DNA of 64,000 nt from Desertivirga arenae (GTDB taxonomy: Bacteria; Bacteroidota; Bacteroidia; Sphingobacteriales; Sphingobacteriaceae): the NCBI RefSeq assembly GCF_017355785.1, contig NZ_JAFEWE010000015.1, positions 62,001 through 126,000 on the forward strand, written 5' to 3'. Position numbers and translations under genes: made by a program. The stretch's first letter is position 1, and each line of letters opens with the position of its first letter. Below are positions 35,381 to 45,089 of the stretch, one piece after another. Below the pieces are notes generated by a model that worked only from the letters and a program-made list of their open reading frames with translations, was not told where the DNA came from and did no database searches.

Positions 35381-38300
35381 CTAAGAACAACCGCCTTGAG
35401 TACCGCAATTCAAACATTTGTAGCAAGTTCCTGAACGAACCATGATATGACCACAGTTAGTACAAGCAGGAGCATCACTTTGACCTCCACCTGAAATATC
35501 AAGAACAGGTTTCAATACTTTATCTGATACCGTCTTTGTTACTTCTATAGCTTGTGGAGCCTGAGGATCATGATTAACGTCTTCATCTGCCATTTGAGGG
35601 TTTCCTAAGATGGCCTTTTGTTCTGTAATCACGTGAACCAGGTCTGTACGATTTAGGTACTCATAACCAAGGATACGGAAGATATAATCAATTATCGAAG
35701 TAGAGCTCTTGATGTTATCATGTCCACTAACCATACCAGATGGCTCGAAACGAGTGAAGGTGAACTTGTCAACAAACTCCTCTAATGGCACACCATACTG
35801 AAGGCCTACAGAGATAGCGATAGCAAAACAGTTCATTAACGAACGGAAGGTTGCACCCTCTTTATGCATATCTACAAAGATCTCACCTAAGGTTCCGTCT
35901 TCGTATTCCCCAGTTCTAACGTATACAGTTTGACCACCTACTGATGCTTTCTGAGTGAATCCACGTCGTTTTGAAGGCATGCTCTTCTTCTCCACCACAG
36001 ATGAAAGCTGACGTTTGAACGTCGTGTCGGTCGACTTCTCAAGGATTGCGCGAGCGGCTTCTAATACTTGCTCAGGTGTAAGATCACTTAGTCTCACATT
36101 AGCTGCTTCTCCAAGTACTTCTTCTACGCTGTCAAGTTTATCTTCTTTAGTATCCGACTTGGTGGATAACGGTTGAGACAGTTTGCAACCGTCACGATAA
36201 AGAGCGTTTGCCTTTAATGCCAATTTCCAGGATAACTCATAGCAATCCTTAATCTCTTCCACCGTTGCTTCATTTGGAAGGTTGATGGTTTTAGAAATTG
36301 CACCAGAAAGGAAAGGCTGGGCAGCAGCCATCATTTTAATGTGGCCGTGAGCGTGGATATACCGAACTCCTTTTGCACCGCACTTGTTAGCACAATCAAA
36401 AATCGGATAGTGCTCTTCCTTCAGGTACGGAGCACCCTCAATAGTCATTGTACCGCAAATGTATTCGTTAGCCTCATTTATTTGCTGACGGCTAAATCCT
36501 ATGGAGCGAAGAAGGTTAAAATCAGGTGCATTATATTGTTCTGATTTAAAGCCCAGGCGTTTCAAACAATCTTCACCTAGAGTCCACTGGTTAAATACGA
36601 AACCGATCTCAAATGCTGCAAGTAAAGATTTGTCGATCTTCTCTAATTCATCCTGAGTAAATCCTTTAGCCGCAAGAGAGTCAAAATTGATATGAGGAGC
36701 ACCTTTTAAAGTTGCATGTCCTTTTGCGTAATTTACAATAGCTTCAATCTCATGCTCTTTATATCCCTGATTCTTCAAGGCAGCAGGAACACCCTGATTA
36801 ATGATCTTGAAGTAACCACCACCTGATAGCTTCTTGAATTTAACCAAAGCAAAATCTGGTTCAATGCCTGTTGTATCGCAGTCCATTACGAGACCGATTG
36901 TTCCGGTAGGAGCAATAACTGTTGTTTGTGCGTTACGGTAACCATATTTTTCTCCTAATTCTAAAGCCTTATCCCATGCATTACATGCAGCCGATAATAA
37001 GTAATCAGGACAATGTTTTTGATCAATTCCCGGAGGCGCAATTTCCAGGCCTTCATAAGCATCCGTAGCATTATAAGCTGCATAGCGATGGTTACGCATC
37101 ACGCGAAGCATATGTTGTTTATTGTCCTCGTAGCGTCTGAAAGTACCCAGCTCTCTAGCCATTTCAGCGGAAGTAGCATAAGCTGTACCTGTCATGATTG
37201 CCGTGATAGCTCCACCTATTGCCCGAGCCTTGTCACTATCATAAGGGATACCTGCAACCATTAGCATAGAACCTAAGTTAGCATATCCTAAACCTAAAGT
37301 TCTGTAATCGTATGATAGTTGAGCAACCTCTTTAGAAGGGAACTGAGCCATAAGAACCGAAATCTCAAGAACCATAGTCCAAACGCGGCAAGCATGCTCG
37401 AAACCTTTCACATCGAAAGTTAATGTATCAGGATTGAAGAAGTGTGCAAGGTTAATGGAGGCCAGGTTACACGCTGTATTGTCCAGGAACATGTACTCAG
37501 AACATGGGTTAGATGCATTGATGCGACCGCCCTCTGGACAAGTATGCCATTCATTGATCGTAGTATCGTATTGCACACCCGGATCAGCGCAGGCCCATGC
37601 AGCAAAGGCAATATCCTGCCATAATTTCTCTGCAGAGATCGACTTCATTGTTTTTCCGGTAGTACGCGCTACCAAATCCCAGCTCGCTCCGGTTTCTAAA
37701 GCTCTGAAGAAAGCATTTGGAATACGAACGGAATTATTTGAGTTCTGGCCAGCAACAGTGCGGTATGCTTCACCTTCGTAGTCTGAAGAATAACCTGCTG
37801 CTATTAAAGCAGCAACCTTACGTTCCTCTTCTACCTTCCAGTTAACAAAGCCTTCTATCTCAGGATGATCAAGGTCTAAACAAACCATTTTGGCTGCACG
37901 ACGAGTGGTACCTCCTGACTTGATAGCACCAGCTGCACGGTCACCTATTTTCAGGAATGACATTAAACCAGAAGAATAACCGCCTCCTGATAATTTTTCA
38001 TTTTCTCCACGAATGGCGGAGAAGTTAGTACCTACACCCGAACCGTATTTAAAGATACGAGCCTCACGAACCCAAAGGTCCATAATGCCACCTTCGTTAA
38101 CTAGATCATCTTCTACTGAAAGAATGAAACAGGCATGAGGTTGAGGACGCTCGTAAGCTGAAGTAGATTTTTTTAGTTCTTCAGTTTCCGGATCTACGTA
38201 ATAGTGTCCCTGTGGTTTACCTGTGATTCCATAAGATGAATGCAAACCAGTATTAAACCACTGAGGCGAATTTGGAGCAGCAAGCTGACCGACAATTGTG

Positions 38301-38683
38301 TATACTAGCTCATCGTAAAATATATCAGCATCAGCTTTTGATGCAAAGTATCCATAACGTACACCCCACTGTCTCCAGCAATCAGCCATACGGTGAGCTA
38401 CCTGTTTTATGCTTTTTTCCGATGAGGTAGTTCCATCTGGCTGTGGAACTCCCGCCTTACGAAAATATTTCTGAGCTAGAATATCTGTAGCTACCTGACT
38501 CCAAGAAGCAGGAACTTCTACGTCGTTCATCTCAAATACTGCATCCCCGGCTGGGTTTCTGATGACAGAAGATCTTTTCTCATATGTGAATAAATCATAA
38601 ACACTCAGTCCTTCTTTCGTGAAGTAACGCGGAATGCTCAAACCGCCACCTTTTCCTGTTTTTGCTGCAGTATTTTTGCCCAT
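35381..38683 (-). CDS. nrdJ: Adenosylcobalamin-dependent (class II) ribonucleotide reductase
   Basis: Reduces ribonucleotides to deoxyribonucleotides using coenzyme B12, independent of oxygen. At 1,100 aa it is the long class II form. Motifs include [46 protein letters not shown] (NPCSE as key) and [20 protein letters not shown]. The C-terminus carries [12 protein letters not shown] then [13 protein letters not shown], a cysteine-rich tail probably used for zinc binding and re-reduction. No class I genes are in the window. Upstream are a good promoter and three DnaA-box-like sites. Confidence 0.95.
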   Translation of the reverse strand: MGKNTAAKTGKGGGLSIPRYFTKEGLSVYDLFTYEKRSSVIRNPAGDAVFEMNDVEVPASWSQVATDILAQKYFRKAGVPQPDGTTSSEKSIKQVAHRMADCWRQWGVRYGYFASKADADIFYDELVYTIVGQLAAPNSPQWFNTGLHSSYGITGKPQGHYYVDPETEELKKSTSAYERPQPHACFILSVEDDLVNEGGIMDLWVREARIFKYGSGVGTNFSAIRGENEKLSGGGYSSGLMSFLKIGDRAAGAIKSGGTTRRAAKMVCLDLDHPEIEGFVNWKVEEERKVAALIAAGYSSDYEGEAYRTVAGQNSNNSVRIPNAFFRALETGASWDLVARTTGKTMKSISAEKLWQDIAFAAWACADPGVQYDTTINEWHTCPEGGRINASNPCSEYMFLDNTACNLASINLAHFFNPDTLTFDVKGFEHACRVWTMVLEISVLMAQFPSKEVAQLSYDYRTLGLGYANLGSMLMVAGIPYDSDKARAIGGAITAIMTGTAYATSAEMARELGTFRRYEDNKQHMLRVMRNHRYAAYNATDAYEGLEIAPPGIDQKHCPDYLLSAACNAWDKALELGEKYGYRNAQTTVIAPTGTIGLVMDCDTTGIEPDFALVKFKKLSGGGYFKIINQGVPAALKNQGYKEHEIEAIVNYAKGHATLKGAPHINFDSLAAKGFTQDELEKIDKSLLAAFEIGFVFNQWTLGEDCLKRLGFKSEQYNAPDFNLLRSIGFSRQQINEANEYICGTMTIEGAPYLKEEHYPIFDCANKCGAKGVRYIHAHGHIKMMAAAQPFLSGAISKTINLPNEATVEEIKDCYELSWKLALKANALYRDGCKLSQPLSTKSDTKEDKLDSVEEVLGEAANVRLSDLTPEQVLEAARAILEKSTDTTFKRQLSSVVEKKSMPSKRRGFTQKASVGGQTVYVRTGEYEDGTLGEIFVDMHKEGATFRSLMNCFAIAISVGLQYGVPLEEFVDKFTFTRFEPSGMVSGHDNIKSSTSIIDYIFRILGYEYLNRTDLVHVITEQKAILGNPQMADEDVNHDPQAPQAIEVTKTVSDKVLKPVLDISGGGQSDAPACTNCGHIMVRSGTCYKCLNCGTQGGCS

Positions 38684-38747
38684 GTCCTATAAAAATTAAT
38701 GTTTCTAATGCGTTTCTATGTATAAAAAAACTAAAGGGGTTTTTTAC

Positions 38748-38778
38748 CAAATTTACTCTCCATAATCAGATACCACAA
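38748..38778 (-). promoter_or_regulatory. nrdJ promoter
   Basis: On the minus strand TTG (38776-38778), a 20-nt spacer, then TAAATTTG (38748-38755). It is a near-ideal Bacteroidota -33/-7 pair, giving a leader of about 60 nt. Confidence 0.7.
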
Positions 38779-38784
38779 TTTCGG

Positions 38785-38871
38785 TTTTCCACACCCTTTA
38801 ACTCAAAACGCTTGTAGAAGTTATCCACATTTCTTAATACGCTTAAAAACAGCTTTTTACAATGTGGAAAA
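38785..38871. promoter_or_regulatory. Cluster of three DnaA-box-like sites upstream of nrdJ
   Basis: TTTTCCACA (38785-38793), TTATCCACA (38821-38829) and TGTGGAAAA (38863-38871, the complement of TTTTCCACA) all fit TTWTNCACA. They lie within 87 bp, directly upstream of the nrdJ -33 element. DnaA control of ribonucleotide reductase is known in E. coli nrdAB; here it is inferred. Confidence 0.5.
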
Positions 38872-39136
38872 CTTCAAAAAACATCAAGAAGTTATGTCCT
38901 TTTTATGTCATAACTGCCTGATAATTATTACACTATTTCTACTCTATCCTGTTGGAAAAGCCGCAGCTATTTTGTAGGTAAAGTGTGAATGATATTTACG
39001 ATAGTTTTGGCTGAACTTATCGGGATAACATTACAATAACTTTATCTTCCTTCAGCTTTCGTTAAAGGTTTTACAAGGAAAGCAAAAGGCCCATTGGAAT
39101 AGACCGGAATTCCTGCAATTAAAAGAAGTAGTAGGA

Positions 39137-39169
39137 AAAGAAAAAGCCCCGTTGATCAACAGGGCTTTT
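39137..39169 (-). terminator. Terminator after pyk
   Basis: AAAAGCCCCGTT (39142-39153) pairs with AACAGGGCTTTT (39158-39169) around GATC with one mismatch; T-rich on the minus strand. Confidence 0.85.
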
Positions 39170-39200
39170 CCTAAAAAAATGAGGTTACTATTAGCAGCTC

Positions 39201-40631
39201 TTAATCCACTATTGTAACGCGTATCATGTTTGTTTTACCTTTCTTCTCAATAGGCATTGCTGCTGTATTGATTACGATCTCACCTGGCATGATGAGGCGC
39301 TCATCGCGAAGAATACGGTTTACATCACTTATTGACTGGTCTGTACTTTCTGCTTTATCGTAGAAAAATCCTCTTACCCCCCAAAGCAAACTTAAAGTAT
39401 TAAGAAGCTTTTTATTATTAGTGAAGATAAAGGTGCTTGCTTTTGGACGGTGACTGGATACTTCAAATGCAGTATAACCGGAAGAAGTCATTGCAACGAT
39501 ACCAACAGCGTTAGTTTTCTCAGATAAATATACAGCTGAGCCACAAACAGCATCAGACATATAGCGTGGAGAACTTTGGTTAAGCTTCTTAGGCGTTTGA
39601 TATGGATAAGCAGTCTCCTCGATATTGGTGATAATCTTAGCCATTGTTTCAATAACGATAAGTGGGAACTCGCCAACAGATGTTTCTCCACTCAACATTA
39701 CCGCATCGGCACCATCAAGTACAGAGTTAGCAACATCGTTCACCTCAGCACGGGTTGGACGAGGAGTTGTAATCATACTCTCCAGCATCTGAGTAGCTAC
39801 GATAACAGGCTTAGATGCCTCGCGACATTTACGTGCAATCATTTTTTGAAGTACTGGAACTTGTTCCATTGGCATCTCAACTCCCAGGTCTCCACGAGCA
39901 ACCATCACACCATCTGTAGCAGCGATAATTGCATCTATGTTGTCAATAGCTTCAGGCTTTTCGATCTTCGCAATAACTCTTGCTGATTTTCCGCTTCTGT
40001 TAATGATTCGTTTTAACTCAACGATATCTTCTGCTGTACGAACAAAGGATAAACCAATCCACTCCACATCATTTTCAAGAACGAACTCCAAATTATTTAA
40101 GTCGTCTTCAGTAAGGGATGGGATAGAAATCTTTGTATTTGGAAGGTTAACACCTTTACGCGACGTTAAAACTCCACCATGAACAACTTCACATACCACT
40201 GTATCTTTGTTATTACTATCTATAACGCGCATTTGCAGTTTTCCATCGTCCAAAAGGATGATTTCACCAGCTCTTACGTCTTTAGGGAAGTTTTGGTAAG
40301 TAATATATATTTGCTTTTCGTCGCCGATCAGCTCGTTGGTTGTAATCTCAATACGGCTTCCGTTTACTAGCTGAATTCCGCCTTCTTTCACTTTTCCAAT
40401 GCGGATCTTCGGACCTTGAAGGTCAGCTAAAATGCCAACATTAGTTTTGTATTGCCTGTTAATTTCCCGGATAGTGTCGATTACTTTCTGGTGATCTTCC
40501 TGACTTCCGTGAGAAAAATTTAACCGGCACACATCTACTCCGGCCTTAATCATGCTCAGCAAGGTTTCCTTTGGAGAAGATGCCGGGCCTAACGTTGCAA
40601 CAATTTTTGTCCTTTTATGAACTTGTCTCAT
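39201..40631 (-). CDS. pyk: Pyruvate kinase
   Basis: Converts phosphoenolpyruvate and ADP to pyruvate and ATP, the last glycolytic step. The 476-aa protein begins RTKIVATLGPASS. It has the LNFSHGSQEDH segment, the active-site IAKIEKPEAIDNID (catalytic Lys), and GVMVARGDLGVEMP with TQMLESM. The C-terminal allosteric domain is present, without the extra PEP-utiliser domain of some Bacillus enzymes. The divergent IPExxxVDY/acpP segment upstream is a common Bacteroidota arrangement. Confidence 0.96.
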   Translation of the reverse strand: MRQVHKRTKIVATLGPASSPKETLLSMIKAGVDVCRLNFSHGSQEDHQKVIDTIREINRQYKTNVGILADLQGPKIRIGKVKEGGIQLVNGSRIEITTNELIGDEKQIYITYQNFPKDVRAGEIILLDDGKLQMRVIDSNNKDTVVCEVVHGGVLTSRKGVNLPNTKISIPSLTEDDLNNLEFVLENDVEWIGLSFVRTAEDIVELKRIINRSGKSARVIAKIEKPEAIDNIDAIIAATDGVMVARGDLGVEMPMEQVPVLQKMIARKCREASKPVIVATQMLESMITTPRPTRAEVNDVANSVLDGADAVMLSGETSVGEFPLIVIETMAKIITNIEETAYPYQTPKKLNQSSPRYMSDAVCGSAVYLSEKTNAVGIVAMTSSGYTAFEVSSHRPKASTFIFTNNKKLLNTLSLLWGVRGFFYDKAESTDQSISDVNRILRDERLIMPGEIVINTAAMPIEKKGKTNMIRVTIVD

Positions 40632-40691
40632 TTTTTTAACCTTTTAATATATGGTTGACTGGGTGTACAAAATACACTATGAAATTATCGG

Positions 40692-41108
40692 CTAAAATAT
40701 CAGATTTTCTTTAGATTTCAACTTTTCAGGATCAACTTCTGCTGCTACTACCACTTCCTGAAGTTTATTTAAGCCGTCGATAATATAATTTAAGTCTTCT
40801 TGGTCTATAAAATTTTTAATTAAAATAAAATAATCTACCCTTTTCATTTCAGGAATCAGATAAGATTCTGTGCCTTTATTGGCAAGAAGGTAAAATTCGG
40901 TATCGGAATTAGGGATTTGATAAAAATAACGCGAAAAAAAAGAAGAACTGCTGCTTCTTGAGGAAAGACTTAGTTCTTCTATCTTATGGAAATTAGTATT
41001 CAACTGTTTATTTATTTTAAAACATAACGTGTAATCTTTCAGTGATGAGGTCACTGCGATTAAAACAAAATCGAGATCCAGTTCGTATTTTAATATAAGC
41101 CTGTTCAA
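40692..41108 (-). CDS. IPExxxVDY family protein
   Basis: A small Bacteroidota-specific protein of unknown function, named for its motif, here IPEMKRVDY about 45 residues from the C-terminus. Homologues usually begin close to NRLILKYELDLDF. This points to TTG 41108 (138 aa), with GGAG two bases upstream, rather than the ATG at 41228, which would add 40 unlike residues and run across the acpP promoter. Its neighbour acpP is divergent and pyk follows in the same direction, a conserved context suggesting a link to lipid or central carbon metabolism. Confidence 0.75.
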   Translation of the reverse strand: MNRLILKYELDLDFVLIAVTSSLKDYTLCFKINKQLNTNFHKIEELSLSSRSSSSSFFSRYFYQIPNSDTEFYLLANKGTESYLIPEMKRVDYFILIKNFIDQEDLNYIIDGLNKLQEVVVAAEVDPEKLKSKENLIF

Positions 41109-41194
41109 AACTCCTTTTTTCGATCCAAACAAAGGTAACAAAGAAAGGGGTTTCCTATTATGACTCAGGTCATTTTTGTGCAAAAACAAAAAGG

Positions 41195-41225
41195 TTTGAT
41201 ATTTATTAGAATTTATTTTTCTTTG
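41195..41225 (+). promoter_or_regulatory. acpP promoter
   Basis: TTTG (41195-41198), 19-nt spacer, then TTTCTTTG (41218-41225), seven of eight positions of TAnnTTTG. The acpP start is 36 nt downstream. Confidence 0.55.
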
Positions 41226-41260
41226 CACTGAATTATTTAACCCATTTAAAAAATAAAACT

Positions 41261-41497
41261 ATGTCTGATATCGCTTCAAGAGTAAAAGCAATTATCGTAG
41301 AAAAATTAGGTGTAGATGAAAGTGAAGTAACACCTGAGGCATCTTTCACTAATGATCTTGGCGCAGACTCTCTGGACACCGTAGAGTTAATTATGGAGTT
41401 CGAAAAAGAGTTTAATGTTGCTATTCCTGATGACCAGGCTGAAACAATCGGCACAGTAGGCCAAGCAATCGCTTACTTAGAAAAAAACGTAAAATAA
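41261..41497 (+). CDS. acpP: Acyl carrier protein AcpP
   Basis: Carries fatty-acyl intermediates on a phosphopantetheine arm attached to S37 in [11 protein letters not shown]. At 78 aa, acidic and helical, it is standard length. It is the first gene of acpP-fabF-rnc; fabF begins 21 nt later. Confidence 0.97.
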   Translation: MSDIASRVKAIIVEKLGVDESEVTPEASFTNDLGADSLDTVELIMEFEKEFNVAIPDDQAETIGTVGQAIAYLEKNVK

Positions 41498-41517
41498 TCC
41501 ACGCATCCACAATATAA

Positions 41518-42774
41518 ATGGAGCTTAAAAGAGTTGTAGTAACAGGATTAGGTGCGCTTACTCCACTGGGGAACACCGTTGCAGAGTACTGGAACGGTTT
41601 GATTAATGGAGTAAGCGGTGCCGCTCCGATTACAAGATTTGATGCTACAAACTTCAAAACCAAGTTTGCCTGCGAAGTCAAAAACTTCAATCCCGAAAAC
41701 TTTCTTGACAAAAAAGAAGCACGTAAAGTAGACCCTTTCGTACATTATGCTATCGCCTCAACAGACGAAGCAGTTAAGGATGCAGGTTTTACTGATTTCA
41801 GTAAATTTGATACTAACCGAATTGGTGTGATCTGGGGTTCTGGAATTGGTGGGTTAAAAACCTTCTTGGATGAAGTATCAAATTTTGCCAAAGGTGATGG
41901 TACTCCTCGTTTTAATCCTTTTTTCATTCCTAAAATGATTCTGGATATTGCCCCAGGTCATATTTCAATTAAGTATGGTTTAAGAGGCCCTAACTTCTCG
42001 ACCGTATCTGCGTGTGCATCTTCCACAAATGCACTTATAGACTCCTTCAATTATATCAGACTGGGAATGGCTGACGTGATTATTTCAGGAGGATCTGAAG
42101 CGATTATCAACGAAGCGGGCATGGGCGGGTTCAACGCAATGCATGCGCTTTCTACCCGGAACGATGATCCTCAAACCGCATCCAGGCCTTTTGATAAAGA
42201 CCGTGATGGGTTTGTTGCAGGAGAAGGATCCGGAACTATTATTCTCGAAGAACTGGAGCATGCCAAAGCTCGCGGTGCTAAAATCTACGCCGAGATTATC
42301 GGAGGTGGAATGAGTGCTGATGCTAATCATATTACAGCACCTCATCCAGAAGGACTGGGTGCAAAGCTGGTAATGACCAACGCTCTAAGAGATGCGAAAT
42401 TAACTACTTCAGACATAGATTACATCAATGTCCACGGTACTTCAACTCCGCTTGGCGACATTAGCGAATCAAGAGCAATCATTGATCTATTTGGAGAGAA
42501 TGCTTATAAGCTAAACATCAGCTCTACAAAATCAATGACAGGGCACTTGTTAGGGGCCGCAGGAGCTATTGAATCTATAGCTTCCATACTTGCTGTACAG
42601 AACGATATTATTCCTCCAACAATTAACCACTTTACTGACGATCCAGAAATAGATCCAAAGTTAAATCTGACTTTCAATAAAGCTCAGAAGCGTGTGGTAA
42701 GGGCTGCTCAGAGCAACACTTTCGGTTTCGGTGGTCATAATGCGTCTGTGATCTTCAGAAAGTATGAGGGTTAG
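41518..42774 (+). CDS. fabF: Beta-ketoacyl-ACP synthase II FabF
   Basis: Condenses malonyl-ACP with acyl-ACP in fatty-acid elongation. The 418-aa thiolase-fold enzyme has C166 in VSACASSTNA as nucleophile. Histidines in NVHGTSTPLGD and KSMTGHLLGAAG complete the Cys-His-His triad. In operon with acpP; rnc follows after 90 nt. Confidence 0.97.
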   Translation: MELKRVVVTGLGALTPLGNTVAEYWNGLINGVSGAAPITRFDATNFKTKFACEVKNFNPENFLDKKEARKVDPFVHYAIASTDEAVKDAGFTDFSKFDTNRIGVIWGSGIGGLKTFLDEVSNFAKGDGTPRFNPFFIPKMILDIAPGHISIKYGLRGPNFSTVSACASSTNALIDSFNYIRLGMADVIISGGSEAIINEAGMGGFNAMHALSTRNDDPQTASRPFDKDRDGFVAGEGSGTIILEELEHAKARGAKIYAEIIGGGMSADANHITAPHPEGLGAKLVMTNALRDAKLTTSDIDYINVHGTSTPLGDISESRAIIDLFGENAYKLNISSTKSMTGHLLGAAGAIESIASILAVQNDIIPPTINHFTDDPEIDPKLNLTFNKAQKRVVRAAQSNTFGFGGHNASVIFRKYEG

Positions 42775-42864
42775 CAGGAACTTTTGCTCAAAGCGAGCAT
42801 ATAGATTGTCGAAAATGGCTATTTTTATGTAACAGTATCTTACGCTTTTATGTAAAATATACGC

Positions 42865-43593
42865 ATGCCATTAAGCAAGATATATAAACTCTACTTTTCT
42901 CCGCAAAGAAAATACGTTAAGACATTAAGGAACTTGCTGGGCTTCGTGCCCGGCAACCTTAGTTTATACAGAATGGCGTTCCGCCATCGCTCAGCAGCTG
43001 TTATGCTTAAAAACGGCACAAAGAACAGCAACGAAAGACTTGAGTTCCTTGGGGACGCAGTTCTAGGATCCGTCATAGCAGAAGAGCTCTTCAAACGTTA
43101 TCCATATAAGAGCGAAGGCTTTTTAACAGAGATGCGCTCCAAAATTGTAAGCCGGGCCAATCTTAATCAGTTGTCAAGGAAACTTGGCCTCAACGAATTG
43201 ATAGAGTACGATAACAAGATTGTAAATTACCCTAACAAACAGGGATCCTTATTAGGAGATGCTTTTGAAGCTCTTATAGGTGCAGTTTATCTCGATAAGG
43301 GATATGATTTTACCCACTCCTTCATTTTAAACAGGATAATAAAACCTCATGTTGATATCCACACCCTCGAGAATACGGAAACCAATTTTAAGAGCAAATT
43401 AATTGAGTGGTGCCAACGCCATGGAAAAGATATTACGTTTGAGCTAGTAGCTAATAACGAGGGTGATAGTAGCAAACTGTTTACCATCCAGGTGAGTATA
43501 GATGGAGAAACGTATGGGTTAGGTAGAGATTACAATAAGAAAAATGCGGAAAAGCTTGCCGCAGAAAAAGCGTGTGAAGCTTTAAGTCTCTAA
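42865..43593 (+). CDS. rnc: Ribonuclease III
   Basis: Cuts double-stranded RNA in rRNA and mRNA maturation. The 242-aa protein has the signature ERLEFLGDAVL (E60, D64) and GDAFEALIGAVYLD (D132, E135), the metal-binding residues. A dsRNA-binding domain at about 165-240 ends in KNAEKLAAEKACEAL. The N-terminal 30 residues precede the catalytic domain, as in other Bacteroidota RNase III. Confidence 0.96.
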   Translation: MPLSKIYKLYFSPQRKYVKTLRNLLGFVPGNLSLYRMAFRHRSAAVMLKNGTKNSNERLEFLGDAVLGSVIAEELFKRYPYKSEGFLTEMRSKIVSRANLNQLSRKLGLNELIEYDNKIVNYPNKQGSLLGDAFEALIGAVYLDKGYDFTHSFILNRIIKPHVDIHTLENTETNFKSKLIEWCQRHGKDITFELVANNEGDSSKLFTIQVSIDGETYGLGRDYNKKNAEKLAAEKACEALSL

Positions 43594-43674
43594 GATTAAT
43601 ATACTTCTTTAAAAAAACCAAATCATATTGATCTCTCTGATTGTTCTTGCTTAAATAATTAGAACAATAAAGTT

Positions 43675-43920
43675 ATGAGATTAAAATCTGCACTACTATT
43701 TGCGTCGGCAGCATTTGCCTTTGCTTCATGTCAACCCAAAAATGCCAATCAGGAAGCCACTGATACAACTACTATTTATGGCAATTCCACAGATACAGGA
43801 CGTCGGGAAGGCGATACTGTTATTGATAGAGGAATGGGAGATACTGCTGGAGTACAATCTGGAGGAACTAAAACCAATGTAGGACAGGATACCGTTGGAA
43901 AGCAACCTCATGATCACTAA
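43675..43920 (+). CDS. Small lipoprotein, unknown
   Basis: An 81-aa protein with a lipoprotein signal: hydrophobic 5-18 and lipobox AFASC with C19. The mature part is short and rich in Thr, Asp, Gly and Asn, with repeated D-T pairs, and looks disordered. Its composition resembles the Gly-Thr lipoprotein at 45090. No function is recognised. Confidence 0.65.
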   Translation: MRLKSALLFASAAFAFASCQPKNANQEATDTTTIYGNSTDTGRREGDTVIDRGMGDTAGVQSGGTKTNVGQDTVGKQPHDH

Positions 43921-44251
43921 GTTAGTCTATCTCTTTTGAACGTCGTTATTCAGGCCCAAAATAGCAGTAAGCGTTTTAATGATATAATAATTTACTTTGG
44001 AAAGCTGTTTCATTTGAAGGAATTTTAGATGTAAGTTACCAGCAGAAGATGAAGGTAGCATGAAGACAACCATAAATCTCAGTATTTTGTTTACAAATAA
44101 AATCGACAAAGGACTTCGTAGAAATAGCATTATCTGTACATCGTAGCAGTTACAGCTTTTTAACAAACCTGCATAAAAAATAAAAAGCCGGAAGATCCGG
44201 CTTTTATTTATAAGAGAGTTAATCCAGAATAGTTTCTTATAGAATATCAGA
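43921..44251. other. Intergenic region
   Basis: About 330 nt between the small lipoprotein and a convergent secreted protein. A terminator lies at 44183-44205. A minus-strand frame crosses it but overlaps the next gene and shows no family feature; I see nothing else. Confidence 0.5.
44183..44205. terminator. Bidirectional terminator
   Basis: AAAAGCCGGA (44183-44192) and TCCGGCTTTT (44196-44205) form a perfect stem with an AGA loop, flanked by A and T tracts. Confidence 0.85.
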
Positions 44252-44749
44252 CTACAAGCTTTTGAAATAAGAGATATCGTTACTTGAACTAATCTTAACC
44301 ACAATCTGGGTATCTGACTTGCGTAAGCTTACGAAATAGTAAGAATTTCCACTATCACTTGAAAAGCTGTACGGTAAGGTGCTTACTTGACTGTCAACTT
44401 CGAAATGAAGTACTTCTCCGATAATATAGCCCTTGTATAACTTTTGCAATTTCGCTACGCTGGCAGCAGGAATTTTATCCGCTTTAATGTATTGGGTAGT
44501 TGCAACGTACTCTCCCTGAGCATCAAAAAACGCTGACTTCTTTTCACCGTTTAACGTAAAAGACGCCTTGTAATAATTATCCACCTCAGACCATTCTACG
44601 TCTTTTGCGCCCTGGAATTTTGAGGTGAAATTATTTTTAGCGAAATAAGAAGCTCCTGTTTCCTTTTTAACAGTTTTGTTTTTGTCGACCGCAAATCCGT
44701 TTACAAGCAACGCCAGAACAAAAAAGGCTGATAAAAATAAATTTTTCAT
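44252..44749 (-). CDS. Secreted PepSY-like protein
   Basis: A 165-aa protein with a signal peptide (1-20). The mature part has a pattern of the PepSY-like putative beta-lactamase-inhibitor domains of Bacteroidota: a WSEVDNYYKASFTLNGEK segment (YYKASF as key), then AFFDAQGEYVATTQYI. A second, less clear repeat follows (YYFVSLRKSD). Probable periplasmic or outer-membrane-associated; role unknown. Confidence 0.7.
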   Translation of the reverse strand: MKNLFLSAFFVLALLVNGFAVDKNKTVKKETGASYFAKNNFTSKFQGAKDVEWSEVDNYYKASFTLNGEKKSAFFDAQGEYVATTQYIKADKIPAASVAKLQKLYKGYIIGEVLHFEVDSQVSTLPYSFSSDSGNSYYFVSLRKSDTQIVVKISSSNDISYFKSL

Positions 44750-45089
44750 TTTGTTAAATTTTATTTTTCATAACAAAGATGCACAGCTAATATGATATTC
44801 TAAAACTTTTTTCACTTTTTATAAATATTTCATAATAAAAAGGCGCAATTAATAGAACTTTTAAAAAATAAAGCTCCAGAGGTTAAAAATTTGAGAATCT
44901 CTTAAAAAAGGAAATACACAGAATTATATAACATCGGGAAGATTTAAGCAAAGAGGTAGGGTTTAAAGATAATTTATGGTAGAGTACATAATAACACGGT
45001 GATTACAAGCTGAGTACCCGTTTTTATTTTTTTTAAATCTATTGTTAACCTTCACTGTTAAGACATAAAATCTCACAAAAACAGAAACT
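44750..45089. other. AT-rich divergent intergenic region
   Basis: About 340 nt between the PepSY-like gene and the repeat lipoprotein, very AT-rich. It must hold two divergent promoters. I could not identify a full TAnnTTTG box; the PepSY-like gene has only CATCTTTG about 30 nt before its start. Confidence 0.5.

Larger units (their letters stand above)
38684..39200. other. AT-rich intergenic region between nrdJ and pyk
   Basis: About 517 nt without a credible gene. It holds the nrdJ promoter (38748-38778), three DnaA-box-like sequences (38785-38871) and the pyk terminator (39137-39169). The rest, roughly 38,900-39,130, shows no feature I can name. Confidence 0.6.

Noticed and set aside
43927-44304. 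Minus-strand 125-codon frame
   Set aside because: It overlaps the terminator and the 3' end of the PepSY-like gene, and shows no recognisable domain.
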